Shown in pieces: positions 16,701 to 25,351 of a stretch of 64,000 nt of DNA. Below the pieces are notes generated by a model that did no database searches, was not told where the DNA came from, and saw only the letters and a list, made by a program, of their open reading frames with translations. The translations under genes and the position numbers were made by a program. The DNA lies in contig JAEWAF010000064.1 in the NCBI GenBank assembly GCA_023391815.1, positions 140,236 to 204,235 of the forward strand. Direction: 5' to 3'. Positions within the stretch are counted from its first letter, which is position 1. Every line of letters starts with the position of its first letter. The stretch comes from Pseudomonadota bacterium (GTDB lineage Bacteria > Pseudomonadota > Gammaproteobacteria > Steroidobacterales > Steroidobacteraceae).

Positions 16701-18143
16701 CCGGGAACGCATCTCATCACCTGGCAAGCGATCGATGCAGCGGGCAATCGTGCAGAGACACTCCAAGCCGTCAACGTTCGACCGCTGATTTCCCTCGGGC
16801 CCGATCAGGTGACCGGCGAGGGCGCGGATGTTTCCGTGCGCTTCTTCCTTAACGGGACCTCGCCGACGTATCCGCTCGTGCTCGCTTACACCGTCGGCGG
16901 CACCGCCTCGGCCAGCGATCATGATCTGGTGTCCGGTACCGTGGTGTTCGAGCAAGACGAGGTCGAGAAAGCGGTGACGGTGCATGTTGCCAATGACGGC
17001 ATAGCCGAAGGCGAGGAGACCATCACTGTGGCGCTGGCCGGCGGGGGCAACTTTGGCGCGCGTCGAGAGCACGTGATCAGAATCGTCGAATCCAATGTGG
17101 CGCCCCGGTTTGACTGGTCGATCATGCAAGGCGGGCGCGAGACGAGCGTGATCGTGCCCGATGGTGGCCTCGTGACACTGGCCGCGAGCGTACATGATGC
17201 GAATCCGGCAGACGTGCACAGCTACGAATGGAATGTTCCCGTCGGTATCACGACGAACGGCGTGGACAATGCCGTTCGGACCTTCGACCCGTCGTTGCTT
17301 GCAACGGGCTTTTATGAATTCGGGTTGACTGTCGCCGATAGCGCTACGCCCGCGATAAGCACGCGAGACGCTCGCGTGATCGAGATGGTGGCGGCTGCGC
17401 CCGCGTTGAGCGCGAGCGTAGATACCGATGGCGACGGAATCGACGACGCGTCGGACGGCTGGGTGGACGACGATGGTGACGGACAGCCCAACTATCTCGA
17501 CGCCAGTGTCTTGCGGAACGTGCTCAACGAAACCGCGGACGATGACGGTCTGTTCCTGATGGAAGCGGATCCGGGCGTCGCGCTCGTTCTGGGTGAGCGC
17601 GCGTTCGAAGCGGGCGCCGACGGCGCAGCGTTGAACAATGCCGAAGCGACGGCCGACAGCTGCTTTCCCATCCACGCAATCAACTACGCCGGCGGTTACT
17701 TCGATTTCAAAGTGCGTGAGCTGCCGAGGATCGCAGGCAGCATCAACATCGTCATTCCTCAACGGCAGCCGATTCCGTCGAAGGCCATATACCTTCAGTG
17801 CGCGGATCGGCAGTGGAAGACTTTCAGCGAGGACTCACGCAACCAGCTTGCATCGGCGCCGGGACTGCTCGGCGTGTGTCCGCCGCCCGGCAGCGCCGCG
17901 TATCGAGCCGGGTTGAACGAGGGCGACTGGTGCGTGCAGTTGACGATCGAAGATGGCGGTGCGAACGACACTGACGGCGTCGAGAACTTCGCGATCTCGA
18001 GCACCGGCGGAGTGGGCGCAGTCACTGTTGTCAGCGCCACATCGAGGGGCGGCGGTGGCTCGATGACGCCATGGTTCCTGCTCTTGTTGTTGAGCGCGAT
18101 GCTTTGTCGGGGGCGGTGGACCATGCGGGCAACCGCGAGGTAG
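13719..18143 (+). CDS. Large multidomain surface protein with GlyGly-CTERM-like tail
   Basis: The 1474-residue exported protein starts at GTG, with AGGA ten bases upstream and a signal peptide ending near GAHAG (residue 42). In order it has three bacterial Ig-like repeats of about 100 residues (from about 44, 146 and 246), a right-handed parallel beta-helix with choice-of-anchor-Q features (about 347-765), and calcium-binding DxDxDG repeats (about 895-945). These are followed by a HYR-like domain, a Calx-beta domain (about 1023-1125), a PKD-like domain, a second calcium repeat (about 1240), and a choice-of-anchor-U-like domain. It ends in RGGGGS, a hydrophobic stretch and a basic tail, the pattern of rhombosortase-processed GlyGly-CTERM proteins. 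It is probably displayed at the cell surface as an adhesin or matrix protein. The last 349 bp overlap the convergent sortase frame. Confidence 0.85.
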   Translation: MPLDSSDTANNVTVHRAQHRSRFPGLLGAATLLMAAQGAHAGIPTVSIAIVDPTLGVGETTQVTFTFSEAVAGFDATDLTVSGGSLGARSSADNITFTATLTPPPNSTSSGNVISVDLTGVTSVSTAEAGVGTATSPTYRIDTIRPTATIVVADTSLAIVETSAVTITFNEAVTGLTISDFTVDNGALSGLSTADNIVYFATLTPAPNVTQGTNTITLNNTGVTDVVGNTGSGTTSSNSYAVDTERPTATLVMSDTELNAGETATLTVTFSEPVTGLSLGDLSVTNGTLSALATSDNVTYTALFTPTANLPLAPTNRVRLDSSGAQDSVGNSGIGFTDSSNYTVRTELLTFLVTTSSDSGDDATIAADVTLDEADGGGLSLREAIAWARSRDTVTFDLDGGVSGRQGGTIVLGGTQLTVSNDIVVDGDLDDDHVPDVTISGNNASRVFFVNSSVALEGLRLINGSTGGGGAAVGVGGTGVAIAIRDCVLDNNHETGNGGGAIYASNTAVTVINTTVSNNSSIGYGGGLRVVGANGSLDLINSTIVGNSTNGSGAHGGGIQFGGSSNMRVVNSTISGNAIRGTGSFGGGIRVSPGSGDAFIYNSTVVGNASVAAGGGGGVHAGSNETIVNTVVAGNVSGAGSQAAVGGSPLASGGSPDDVAGAIEVAMNSYFGSNVTITADTGSLNNQGTGNLRLDNLAFNNGGYVETHKPQIGSALMGAGDATQLPADAYDLDEDGDTSERLPTDANGSVRVRAGLDIGAVEFNSAAVRSVSSTAANGNYWVGAMIPVTVIFDSPVVVNTTGGVPTLTLETGATDRVIAYVAGSGTDTLIFNYVVQPDDVSADLDYQSAGALALNGAIVRDLDGLDATLTLPIPGSPRSLAGQKALVVRGFPATDQDGDGMSDEFEQRYGLDPQDPADAATDLDRDGVSNLDEFLGGSDPTRDDQAPLLSSPEPVTIDATGLLTVTPTLTPPTAVDGHDGPVAVTLADGQDYLAPGTHLITWQAIDAAGNRAETLQAVNVRPLISLGPDQVTGEGADVSVRFFLNGTSPTYPLVLAYTVGGTASASDHDLVSGTVVFEQDEVEKAVTVHVANDGIAEGEETITVALAGGGNFGARREHVIRIVESNVAPRFDWSIMQGGRETSVIVPDGGLVTLAASVHDANPADVHSYEWNVPVGITTNGVDNAVRTFDPSLLATGFYEFGLTVADSATPAISTRDARVIEMVAAAPALSASVDTDGDGIDDASDGWVDDDGDGQPNYLDASVLRNVLNETADDDGLFLMEADPGVALVLGERAFEAGADGAALNNAEATADSCFPIHAINYAGGYFDFKVRELPRIAGSINIVIPQRQPIPSKAIYLQCADRQWKTFSEDSRNQLASAPGLLGVCPPPGSAAYRAGLNEGDWCVQLTIEDGGANDTDGVENFAISSTGGVGAVTVVSATSRGGGGSMTPWFLLLLLSAMLCRGRWTMRATAR

Positions 18144-18685
18144 CGCAGCGGTCCACCGGTCGTCATGGCGTCGAAGGGGTAGCAGGTGAGGAGCGTGATC
18201 GTGGGTTCGGCATCGTCATCGAACTGCAGGCGTTCTTGACGCGCATCGATGACGTGCGTCTCGTTGATCTGGAACCGCCGCTCGCGGCCGTCGGCGGTTT
18301 GTATCGTCAACTCGTCACCGGGCCGCAAATCCCGGAGAAACGCGAAATGAGTGTCGCGATGACCCGCCAGCACCGCGTTGCCTGCGCCGATCGGCGCACT
18401 TCCATTGACGTAGCCGGGACCGAACGCGAGGCTGCGGCCTGACGCATCGGCGAGCACATACAGATCGACATCCTTGTCGATTACTTGCAAGCGCGCGATA
18501 GGCCACGTATCCGCCCAAGGCCACGGTTTCACTTCGCGTTCACCTTCGAGTGTGCGCGTCCATGCCGAGGCGATCAGTTGCTGAGCGAGCCACGCCTTCG
18601 CGTGGATGTACGTGCCGCTGGCCACCTGCCACACGCCGATCGTCGCGAGGACGACGATCGCGATTCGATTCCACTCGGGTCTCAT
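17795..18685 (-). CDS. Class GN sortase
   Basis: Sortases cleave a sorting motif and transfer the protein to an amine acceptor. This one has an N-terminal membrane anchor (MRPEWNRIAIVVLATIGVWQV) and the catalytic set His109 (AGHRDTH), Cys168 (TLLTCYPF) and Arg181 (GGPLRYLAVA). The proteobacterial class GN type is indicated by these blocks and by the partner gene. The ATG at 18685 overlaps the stop of that vWA target gene by four bases, so the two are coupled. The fold ends near residue 192, but no stop occurs until 17795, leaving about 100 extra residues encoded antisense to the 3' end of the large surface-protein gene. That tail is unusual for the family. Confidence 0.85.
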   Translation of the reverse strand: MRPEWNRIAIVVLATIGVWQVASGTYIHAKAWLAQQLIASAWTRTLEGEREVKPWPWADTWPIARLQVIDKDVDLYVLADASGRSLAFGPGYVNGSAPIGAGNAVLAGHRDTHFAFLRDLRPGDELTIQTADGRERRFQINETHVIDARQERLQFDDDAEPTITLLTCYPFDAMTTGGPLRYLAVARMVHRPRQSIALNNKSRNHGVIEPPPPLDVALTTVTAPTPPVLEIAKFSTPSVSFAPPSSIVNCTHQSPSFNPARYAALPGGGHTPSSPGADASWLRESSLKVFHCRSAH

Positions 18686-20790
18686 GACCGGCGTGCTCGC
18701 AAGTGCCAGCAGAGCGCGGCCAGCAGTAGCAATGCACCCAGGGTGAAGTTCAGTTGCGCCGGTGTCGCGGTTGTCGGGACGCCCTCGGCCGGCCAATCAA
18801 GACCGTTCGGTTTGGTATTCGGGATGCGTTGGCTGCGCAGCGGCTCACCGTCAGGGCGCGCCGGGGTGCGATCGACGGCGACCAGACTGGTGTAGTTGGA
18901 AACGAGTTGGTACTGCAGGGCCAGCGGCAACACACTCTCACGAATCGATTCATCGGTCGCGCCGCTCGCGCGCGAGTCCATCAAATCACCAATACGATTG
19001 CGTGCCCAGAGCGATGCGACACCGGTGCGCGGCTGCATGCCTGTCAGCGAGATCTGGCGCGTCCACGTGCCGCTCGTGCGGCCGCTGATGCTGAGCATTC
19101 CTTTCACAGCAGACGGCAGGCGAGCGGTGACGAGAATGGGTTCACCGGCATACAGATCGCCGATACTCGCGGCGGCGTATTCCGGCTGCACCCCTGCCGG
19201 CCAGCTCAGCTCGATGTCGGTGAGCACGGGGTGCGTGAGCTTGTTCAACAACCCGGTCATCTTGCTTTCGACTTCATCGATGGAGCCGATGTAAGTGAAT
19301 GTGCCGCGACCGACGCGAGCGGCGGTGCGTAAAAAGTGACCGTTGGGTGCGGCACCGATTCCCACGGTGAACAATCGTGCGGACCCCAGCTCCTTTCGTA
19401 TGGCGAGCATCAGCTGGTCTTCGTTGCCCACGGCAGCGTCGGTGATGAAGACGATCTGGCGCAGATGATTTCCGGACTCGGGCATCGACAGCGCGGCGAG
19501 CAGCGCCGGCAAGATCTCGGTGCCGCCGGTCGCGTGAAGCTGGCGTACGTAGCGTTGCGCCTGTGAAAGATTCTCCGGAGATGCGAACACGGGCGCATCG
19601 AACAATGCCTCGTGCACCGAATTGAACTGAATCACGGTGAAACGATCGGCCGGCTGCAAGGTGCGCAGCCCGTTAGACAACGCGGCGCGCGCCTGCTCGA
19701 TCGATTCACCGGCCATCGAGCCGGAGGTATCGATGACGAAGATCACTTCTCGGGGCGTCTCGATGGGTCTCGTTTCCTGCGGGGGCATGAACATCAGCAG
19801 CACGTGCTCGCCCTGATCGGTCGACTCGCGAAACAACGCGATTGCCGGCTCTCCTCGGACGACGGGCGCCCAGCTCAGTTCGAAATCGCGATCCGGCGGC
19901 GATTGCTGGTTGCGCAGCTTGATCTGTGCGCCGTGCTCCGTCGCGTTTACAAAGATGGGGTGATAAGGACTGATGACGCCTTCCAGCGGCGCGCCGGCAT
20001 CGATGTCGATTTCCATGCTCACGCTCTGGCGTTGTGGATCTGCATACGCCAGTCGCGGATGCAGATCGCCGAGAGTGGCTGTGTCATCGCCGGGAACCGC
20101 GAGCGTTACCGAGGCCGCGGGCGTCTCGCTGGTGAGCGGAGCTTCGGCGTTCATATCCACGCTCGGAAGATAGCGAGGCGTGATCGTGAGCGGGAAGCGC
20201 AGACTATACCGGCCGGCACTCTGATCGACGATCTGCAAGTAACCGATCACGACTTCGATGGTCTCGCCGGGGCCGATGTTGGCGACAGCGGTGCGGAACA
20301 GATTTGGCCGCTGCTGATGCACGACGCTCGCGCGCTGGCCTTGTTGGCGAGCTTGTTCGAAAAGCTTCTGCGCTTGAGCCTTTTCGCGGATTTCACCGGC
20401 GATGATGCGCTCGCCGACTTTCATGCGCAGCGTGTCCACCGCCGAGCTCTCCGGCAGCGGAAAAGCGTATAGACCTTCGACCCACGCATCGGTCTCATTG
20501 TGAAAACGCTGCGAGACCTCGACGCGCGCCACGATGCCTGACACTGTCATTCGCACAGCGGTCTGCAGGCGGGGTGCGTCGATGGCGTGTCCTTGATCGT
20601 CTCGCAGGGTCAACGAGCCGCTGCTGATGTCCTGCTCGATCGCTTGTGCGTGTGTGATTGCGAAGCTCTGCAGGATCCAGAGGAAGAAGAGCACGACAAT
20701 CGGCTGCCGCGCTCTCAACAAGGATGGTGCTTGCCAGCGACGCTGCCGATGAAAGTAGGTGGCGCCCGATCGAGCATTCTTCTTCCGCAC
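18682..20790 (-). CDS. Sortase-target protein with VIT and von Willebrand A domains
   Basis: The 702-residue exported protein matches the target type paired with class GN sortases. It has a signal anchor (residues about 28-50), a VIT domain (about 55-190, with GLYAFPLPESSAVDTLRMKVG and ANIGPGETIEVVIGYLQ), and a vWA domain with an intact MIDAS start DTSGSMAGES (about 350), TGGTE and TDAAVGN. The C-terminal sorting signal is VPTTATPAQ, a hydrophobic helix and HLRARRS. GTG at 20790 is preceded by GGGAGAG. The gene is translationally coupled to the sortase. Such pairs are thought to place the vWA protein in the envelope; its ligand is unknown. Confidence 0.88.
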   Translation of the reverse strand: MRKKNARSGATYFHRQRRWQAPSLLRARQPIVVLFFLWILQSFAITHAQAIEQDISSGSLTLRDDQGHAIDAPRLQTAVRMTVSGIVARVEVSQRFHNETDAWVEGLYAFPLPESSAVDTLRMKVGERIIAGEIREKAQAQKLFEQARQQGQRASVVHQQRPNLFRTAVANIGPGETIEVVIGYLQIVDQSAGRYSLRFPLTITPRYLPSVDMNAEAPLTSETPAASVTLAVPGDDTATLGDLHPRLAYADPQRQSVSMEIDIDAGAPLEGVISPYHPIFVNATEHGAQIKLRNQQSPPDRDFELSWAPVVRGEPAIALFRESTDQGEHVLLMFMPPQETRPIETPREVIFVIDTSGSMAGESIEQARAALSNGLRTLQPADRFTVIQFNSVHEALFDAPVFASPENLSQAQRYVRQLHATGGTEILPALLAALSMPESGNHLRQIVFITDAAVGNEDQLMLAIRKELGSARLFTVGIGAAPNGHFLRTAARVGRGTFTYIGSIDEVESKMTGLLNKLTHPVLTDIELSWPAGVQPEYAAASIGDLYAGEPILVTARLPSAVKGMLSISGRTSGTWTRQISLTGMQPRTGVASLWARNRIGDLMDSRASGATDESIRESVLPLALQYQLVSNYTSLVAVDRTPARPDGEPLRSQRIPNTKPNGLDWPAEGVPTTATPAQLNFTLGALLLLAALCWHLRARRS

Positions 20791-21092
20791 GATGACTCTC
20801 CCTTGTTTGACTGACCGTCACTTCAGCGGTCAAAGGCGCCGTCATCGGCAACACGTCGTGCCGGAGTGGCGATGAATTGTGGCGAATCGTGGCGAGCGAG
20901 CGCATCGAGCACCGGCCTTTACAGCGCAGCGGCATGAGGCACTCCCTGAGATGATCGTGCTCGCTTTCCGACGCGCGAGCTGTTTCGATCGCTGCGTCGA
21001 CTTCCGGCGCCCGTGCGCAATTGCCACCATCAAGTTCCGCAGGGCGGTGCCGTCATACTCATGGGTAGACTTCATTCGCCGACCGTACGATC
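20791..21092. other. 302-bp divergent intergenic region
   Basis: This gap lies between the leftward sortase-target operon and the rightward chemoreceptor gene. I see the ribosome site of the sortase-target gene at its left edge and an inverted repeat at 20806-20834 (listed separately). No convincing sigma-70 box, sigma-54 box or small gene is visible in the rest. Confidence 0.5.
20806..20834. promoter_or_regulatory. Inverted repeat upstream of sortase-target operon
   Basis: TTTGAC (20806-20811) pairs with GTCAAA (20829-20834), and TGACCG (20812-20817) pairs with CGGTCA (20827-20832). These give nested symmetric arms about 16 bp before the leftward gene's start. It could be an operator; on the minus strand TTGACC might also serve as a -35 element. 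No regulator is assigned. Confidence 0.35.
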
Positions 21093-22844
21093 GTGAATCC
21101 AAGAACTTCGACAGCCGCGGAACTGCCGCGGATGAGCCTCAAGCAGATGATGCTGATCATGATGATCGGCACAGCCTTCGCGATGCTCGCTCTGGGCTTT
21201 TGCATTCAGCGACTCGGCGTCGCCACCGACGGCGTCGCCAAGGCGTACGAAGTCAGGTACACCTCGTACCTGCTCGCCGACGAAATGCGTCAGAGCTCGG
21301 ACGATCTGACGCGTCTCGCTCGTACCTACGTGGTCTCCGGCGAGCGCAAGTGGAAGGATCAGTACCAGGAGGTGCTCGACATCCGTGCCGGCAAAGTGCC
21401 GCGACCGGCTGAGTATCACAAGATTTACTGGGACTTCCGTGCGGCGGACATTCGCCCCGCGCGCGGTGAAGAGCCCGCGATCGCGTTGACCGATTTGATG
21501 AAGCGGGCCGGATTCACTGCGGAGGAATTCGCGAAGTTGGCGGAAGCCGAGCGCAATTCCAACGATCTGGTGCGCACCGAGACGCAGGCGATGAATGCCG
21601 TCGCGAGCGGCAGCGCGACCGATCGCGCCGGCGCCCAAGCGATGATGCACGACGAGACCTATCACAAGGTCAAAGCCAGGATCATGCAGCCGGTGGATGA
21701 GTTCTTCGCCGCTGTGGACCGGCGCACGCAAAACTCGATCGAAGCGGCCGAGAGCAACAAGACGTTCTGGTACACCATGCTGGTCGTCATCGGCCTCGTG
21801 ACGCTGGTGCTGCTCGTGACTTCGCTCTGGCTCGCGTACCGCCGTCTGTCGAGCTCGCTCAATGAAGCCGTGCTCGTCTCCGGCGCCATCGCCTCAGGAC
21901 GCTTGAACATTCAGGTCACACCGAGTGGCCCGCGTGAAGTCGCATCGCTGCTTGGTGCGATGGCCGACATGCGCGAGCGGCTCGTGGGCGTTGTTTCGAA
22001 TGTTCGGCAGAACGCCGATGCCGTCGCGACCGCCTGCGGCCACATCGCTCAAGGCAACACGGACCTCAGCGCGCGTACTCAAGAGCAGGCGAGTGCGCTC
22101 CAGCAGACTGCTTCCTCAATGGAGCAGCTGAGCGCCACTGTTCATCGCAATGCTGAGAATGCCGCGCAGGCTGACGATCTCACTCGAAGTGCCAGTGCAA
22201 TTGCCACGCGCGGCGGCGAGGTCGTCGGTAAAGTGGTCGAGACCATGCAGGGGATCAGTGAGAGCTCGCACAAGATCGCCGACATCATCGGCGTGATCGA
22301 CAGCATCGCGTTCCAAACGAATCTTCTGGCACTGAACGCAGCGGTCGAAGCGGCACGGGCGGGTGAGCAAGGCCGCGGCTTCGCCGTCGTCGCCGCAGAG
22401 GTCCGTCAACTCGCTCAGCGCAGCGCCGAGGCTGCCAAGCAGATCAGAGCGCTCATTCTGGACAGCGCGGGCCGCGTCGAACAGGGCAAGGCGTTCGTCG
22501 ATCAAGCGGGCGCAACCATGACTGAGCTGGTTGCGGCCATCAAGCGTGTGACGGACATCATGGGTGAAATCAGCGCCGCCAGCTCCGAACAAAGCTCCGG
22601 CGTCACTCAGATCGGCCACGCCGTCACGCAGATGGACAGTGTCACGCAACAGAACGCCGCGCTGGTCGAAGAGTCGGCGGCCGCTGCTGAGATGCTGGAG
22701 CAGCAGGGTCGCGAGCTCGTCGCCGCGGTCGCGGTGTTCAAACTGTCGGAGTCCGATGAGCATGCACCTGTCGTGCGCTCATACACTCCGGTGGCTGGCA
22801 GCGGGTCCACAGCGCCATCACTCAAGTTCGATGCCGCTGCCTGA
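21093..22844 (+). CDS. Methyl-accepting chemotaxis protein
   Basis: The 583-residue chemoreceptor has a first membrane helix (MMLIMMIGTAFAMLALGFCI), a periplasmic sensor of about 180 residues, and a second helix near residues 225-250 (FWYTMLVVIGLVTLVLLVTSLWLAY). A HAMP domain and a long signalling coiled coil follow, with the conserved hairpin tip IIGVIDSIAFQTNLLALNAAVEAARAGEQGRGFAVVAAEVRQLAQRSA. It feeds a CheA/CheW array. There is no C-terminal CheR-binding pentapeptide. The GTG at 21093 is the longest start; ATG 21132 (MSLKQMM) is a good alternative. Ligand unknown. Confidence 0.92.
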   Translation: MNPRTSTAAELPRMSLKQMMLIMMIGTAFAMLALGFCIQRLGVATDGVAKAYEVRYTSYLLADEMRQSSDDLTRLARTYVVSGERKWKDQYQEVLDIRAGKVPRPAEYHKIYWDFRAADIRPARGEEPAIALTDLMKRAGFTAEEFAKLAEAERNSNDLVRTETQAMNAVASGSATDRAGAQAMMHDETYHKVKARIMQPVDEFFAAVDRRTQNSIEAAESNKTFWYTMLVVIGLVTLVLLVTSLWLAYRRLSSSLNEAVLVSGAIASGRLNIQVTPSGPREVASLLGAMADMRERLVGVVSNVRQNADAVATACGHIAQGNTDLSARTQEQASALQQTASSMEQLSATVHRNAENAAQADDLTRSASAIATRGGEVVGKVVETMQGISESSHKIADIIGVIDSIAFQTNLLALNAAVEAARAGEQGRGFAVVAAEVRQLAQRSAEAAKQIRALILDSAGRVEQGKAFVDQAGATMTELVAAIKRVTDIMGEISAASSEQSSGVTQIGHAVTQMDSVTQQNAALVEESAAAAEMLEQQGRELVAAVAVFKLSESDEHAPVVRSYTPVAGSGSTAPSLKFDAAA

Positions 22845-24248
22845 CGGTGCGGGAGCGCCGCTCTTTTCGAGCGGCAGCCGATCCGGCCGGGGTGTGGGTT
22901 GAGCCGCGCCCCGGCGCTGGCGCGCCAGGTAAACGGCGATGCCGAGTGCGAACCACGCGAGCAGAACTTTGCATTGAGTTGGCAGGTGCGCGACGGGCTT
23001 CGCAATGAACGGCTCCGCGCAGGCTGCAAATAGAACGAGAGCTGCGACGAAAACGGTCACGCCGGACAGCACATCCCGATGGAGTTTCCACGCGGCGAGA
23101 CACACGATCAGATAGGCAACGGTTACGCCGACGCCCGCGGCGTTGACGATCGGTACCAGGGCGCCCAGGCCGAACAGTGCGCCGGCGGATGAAACCACGC
23201 CGGTAAACAAGATCGCGGCGGTCGGCGCGCCGGTCTTCGGATTCAATTCGGCGAACGCCGGGAGCAACAGGCCCGCGGACGCAAGACGATGCAGGACGCG
23301 GATCGCGGCGAAGATGACGGCGTTCCATGTTGTGACCAATCCAAGCAGGCCCGCGATCAGGACGACGTTGCCGAGTGCTACGGAATCGAACGCGACTCGG
23401 AACGCCGCTGCGGCCGGCAGCGGCTGAGCAAGCAACTCCGGGCGCGGTAGCGACATGGCTGCGGCGATGACGACCAAAGCATAGAACAGTCCCGCCGTCA
23501 GAATCGCGAATACGAGCACGCGCCCGATGTCATTCGTCGTGACACCGGGTGCGCGTTCACCGATCGCCTGCGCGGCGAAATTGAATCCTCCGAAGAAGAG
23601 GGGCGTAACGACGAATACAGACAGGACGCCGCCCCAGCGCCAGCCTGTTTCACGCTCCGCGAACCACGGCGCGAGATTCGCAGTGTCACCAAACAGCAAG
23701 CCTGCGCCGATGAAGAGCAGAGATGTGATGAGCAGGGCGATCGTCAACACGTGCTGCATGCGTGCTGCCGACGCTGCTCCGCGCGCATTCAACCAACACA
23801 GCAGGAGGGTGCCCCCGATTGCGAGCGCGATGGTGCCGGCTTTGACGTCCGCGCCGAGCATCTTGTAGACGACGGGGCCTTCGATGCTCGGCACGAGCGT
23901 GCCGAGAATCCAGCCGATGGAAATGGCTTCGAACGAAGCCACCGCTATATATATGAAGCACAGAACCCAGCCCACCAGGAAGGCCGTGCCACGACCGAAG
24001 AAATGCAGCGCATAGGACACTTCCGCGCCGGAAATCGGAACGTGGCTCGCGACTCGGATGTAGGCGAGACCGATCAGCGAGATCAGCACGGTCGACATCA
24101 GAAACGAAAGCGCTGCGCCGAGCGAGCCGGCATCTCCCAGCCAGGCCCCGAGCAGCGGAATCCAGGCCACGCCGATCATCGCGCCGACAGCCATGCTGAA
24201 GAAATCGCCGGGACGGAGCGCTCCGGTGAGCGATGGTGATTGCGTCAT
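22818..24248 (-). CDS. APC-superfamily amino acid permease
   Basis: The 476-residue inner-membrane protein has about 12 hydrophobic helices. It shows the APC-superfamily start GALRPGDFFSMAVGAMIGVAWIPLLGAWL, where the GAMIG glycine-rich unwound helix normally contacts the substrate amine and carboxylate. It probably imports an amino acid or amine. It is the last gene of a leftward operon and overlaps the AraC gene upstream by four bases. Its 3' end overlaps the convergent chemoreceptor gene by 27 bp. The long hydrophilic proline-rich C-terminus after residue 450 is not part of the fold. Confidence 0.88.
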   Translation of the reverse strand: MTQSPSLTGALRPGDFFSMAVGAMIGVAWIPLLGAWLGDAGSLGAALSFLMSTVLISLIGLAYIRVASHVPISGAEVSYALHFFGRGTAFLVGWVLCFIYIAVASFEAISIGWILGTLVPSIEGPVVYKMLGADVKAGTIALAIGGTLLLCWLNARGAASAARMQHVLTIALLITSLLFIGAGLLFGDTANLAPWFAERETGWRWGGVLSVFVVTPLFFGGFNFAAQAIGERAPGVTTNDIGRVLVFAILTAGLFYALVVIAAAMSLPRPELLAQPLPAAAAFRVAFDSVALGNVVLIAGLLGLVTTWNAVIFAAIRVLHRLASAGLLLPAFAELNPKTGAPTAAILFTGVVSSAGALFGLGALVPIVNAAGVGVTVAYLIVCLAAWKLHRDVLSGVTVFVAALVLFAACAEPFIAKPVAHLPTQCKVLLAWFALGIAVYLARQRRGAAQPTPRPDRLPLEKSGAPAPSGSGIELE

Positions 24249-25294
24249 TCAGTGTGAGAGAGCGCGTGCAGGCGGCTCGGTGAGCAGCCGAAGTGTCGTT
24301 TGAACGCCGCGGTGAAGTTGGAGACGTGACTGTAACCAACGCTGGCCGCGACATCCGTCACGGTCATACTGGCGAGCAACTCGTGAGCACGCTGCATGCG
24401 ACGCTCGTGGATGTATTCGGAGATGGTCTTGCCGAATGCGTGTTTGAAGCCATGGAGCAGCTTGTTCCGATTCATTCCAGCGATGCGCGCCAGCTGCGCG
24501 GTGCCCGGCGGATCGAGCAGATTTGCGTCGAGCATGGCGCGCACCATGTCGATGCTCTTGCGGTCCTTGGCGGAAAGTTGCATCGGCAGAACGCCTTCGC
24601 CGCTGCGCCTCGCCAGCGCGGCGAGCGCCAGACACAGGAGCTGTTCGCCGGTCGAGCAGACGAATCGATAGAGGATCTGTCCGCTCAGCGGCATGTCGAG
24701 CAACGAGCGCGTGGCCGTGTTCATGATCGGCTGCAACGGAATGTCCGCTGTGTGATAAGCGCTCGTGCCGTTGTTGACCCAATGGCGCAACGGTGCCGGA
24801 CAGTCGGCCAACAGCTCGCCGAGCCGGCTCGTGACGGCGGACGGTCGGAACGCGATGCTGATGCCGCGGCGGTCGACGGAGGTGTCGTCGCGCCAGCGCT
24901 GAGCACTGTGGGCCGGCAGGACGCTCAAGCTCACCGAAGGAGAGGAGAGCGTGATCGGCTCGGTGGTGTTGACGTCGTTTTCGCTCTCGCCCTCGATGCG
25001 GAAGTACAGCCAGCCCCAGCCGGGGTCGAGCATCTCTTCCCACACGCTGCACACCTGTGAGTTCGGCGTTGCGCGCCAGTTGACGATCAACACGTGCATC
25101 TCGTCGGAGACGCGCACGACATCGGTGTAGCCGTCTCGCGGCGGCGGGGCGGCGAAACGCACGCCGCAGCCGGGCGGATACGGCTGATCGGGCAGCGGCC
25201 GCATCGGGCCGATGTTGCGACCGAAATCCGGCGCGAACAGATCCTCCAACCGATAGCGGAAATTCGGCCGCCAGTCGTGTGCCGCCGCGCGCAT
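24245..25294 (-). CDS. AraC-family transcriptional regulator
   Basis: The 349-residue regulator has an N-terminal sensing domain and a C-terminal AraC/XylS double helix-turn-helix (about residues 245-345). The latter contains TAQLARIAGMNRNKLLHGFKHAFGKTISEYIHERRMQRAHELL and VTDVAASVGYSHVSNFTAAFKRHFGCSPS. The ATG at 25294 is chosen because a GGGGGGAAG ribosome site lies just upstream; a TTG at 25345 would lengthen it. It sits between an amidohydrolase gene and the permease it overlaps, so it probably controls this uptake and hydrolysis operon. Confidence 0.9.
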   Translation of the reverse strand: MRAAAHDWRPNFRYRLEDLFAPDFGRNIGPMRPLPDQPYPPGCGVRFAAPPPRDGYTDVVRVSDEMHVLIVNWRATPNSQVCSVWEEMLDPGWGWLYFRIEGESENDVNTTEPITLSSPSVSLSVLPAHSAQRWRDDTSVDRRGISIAFRPSAVTSRLGELLADCPAPLRHWVNNGTSAYHTADIPLQPIMNTATRSLLDMPLSGQILYRFVCSTGEQLLCLALAALARRSGEGVLPMQLSAKDRKSIDMVRAMLDANLLDPPGTAQLARIAGMNRNKLLHGFKHAFGKTISEYIHERRMQRAHELLASMTVTDVAASVGYSHVSNFTAAFKRHFGCSPSRLHALSHTE

Positions 25295-25351
25295 GGTTGC
25301 TTCCCCCCAAGGATTCACCGGTGCCTCCGCAGAGTATAGGTGCAACGAGGT

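Noticed and set aside
13971..17762. Two long minus-strand frames (557 and 554 residues) opposite the large surface-protein gene
   Set aside because: They are antisense to a repeat-rich gene with clear domains; translations are Arg/His/Asp-rich low-complexity sequence with no signal, motif or ribosome site.
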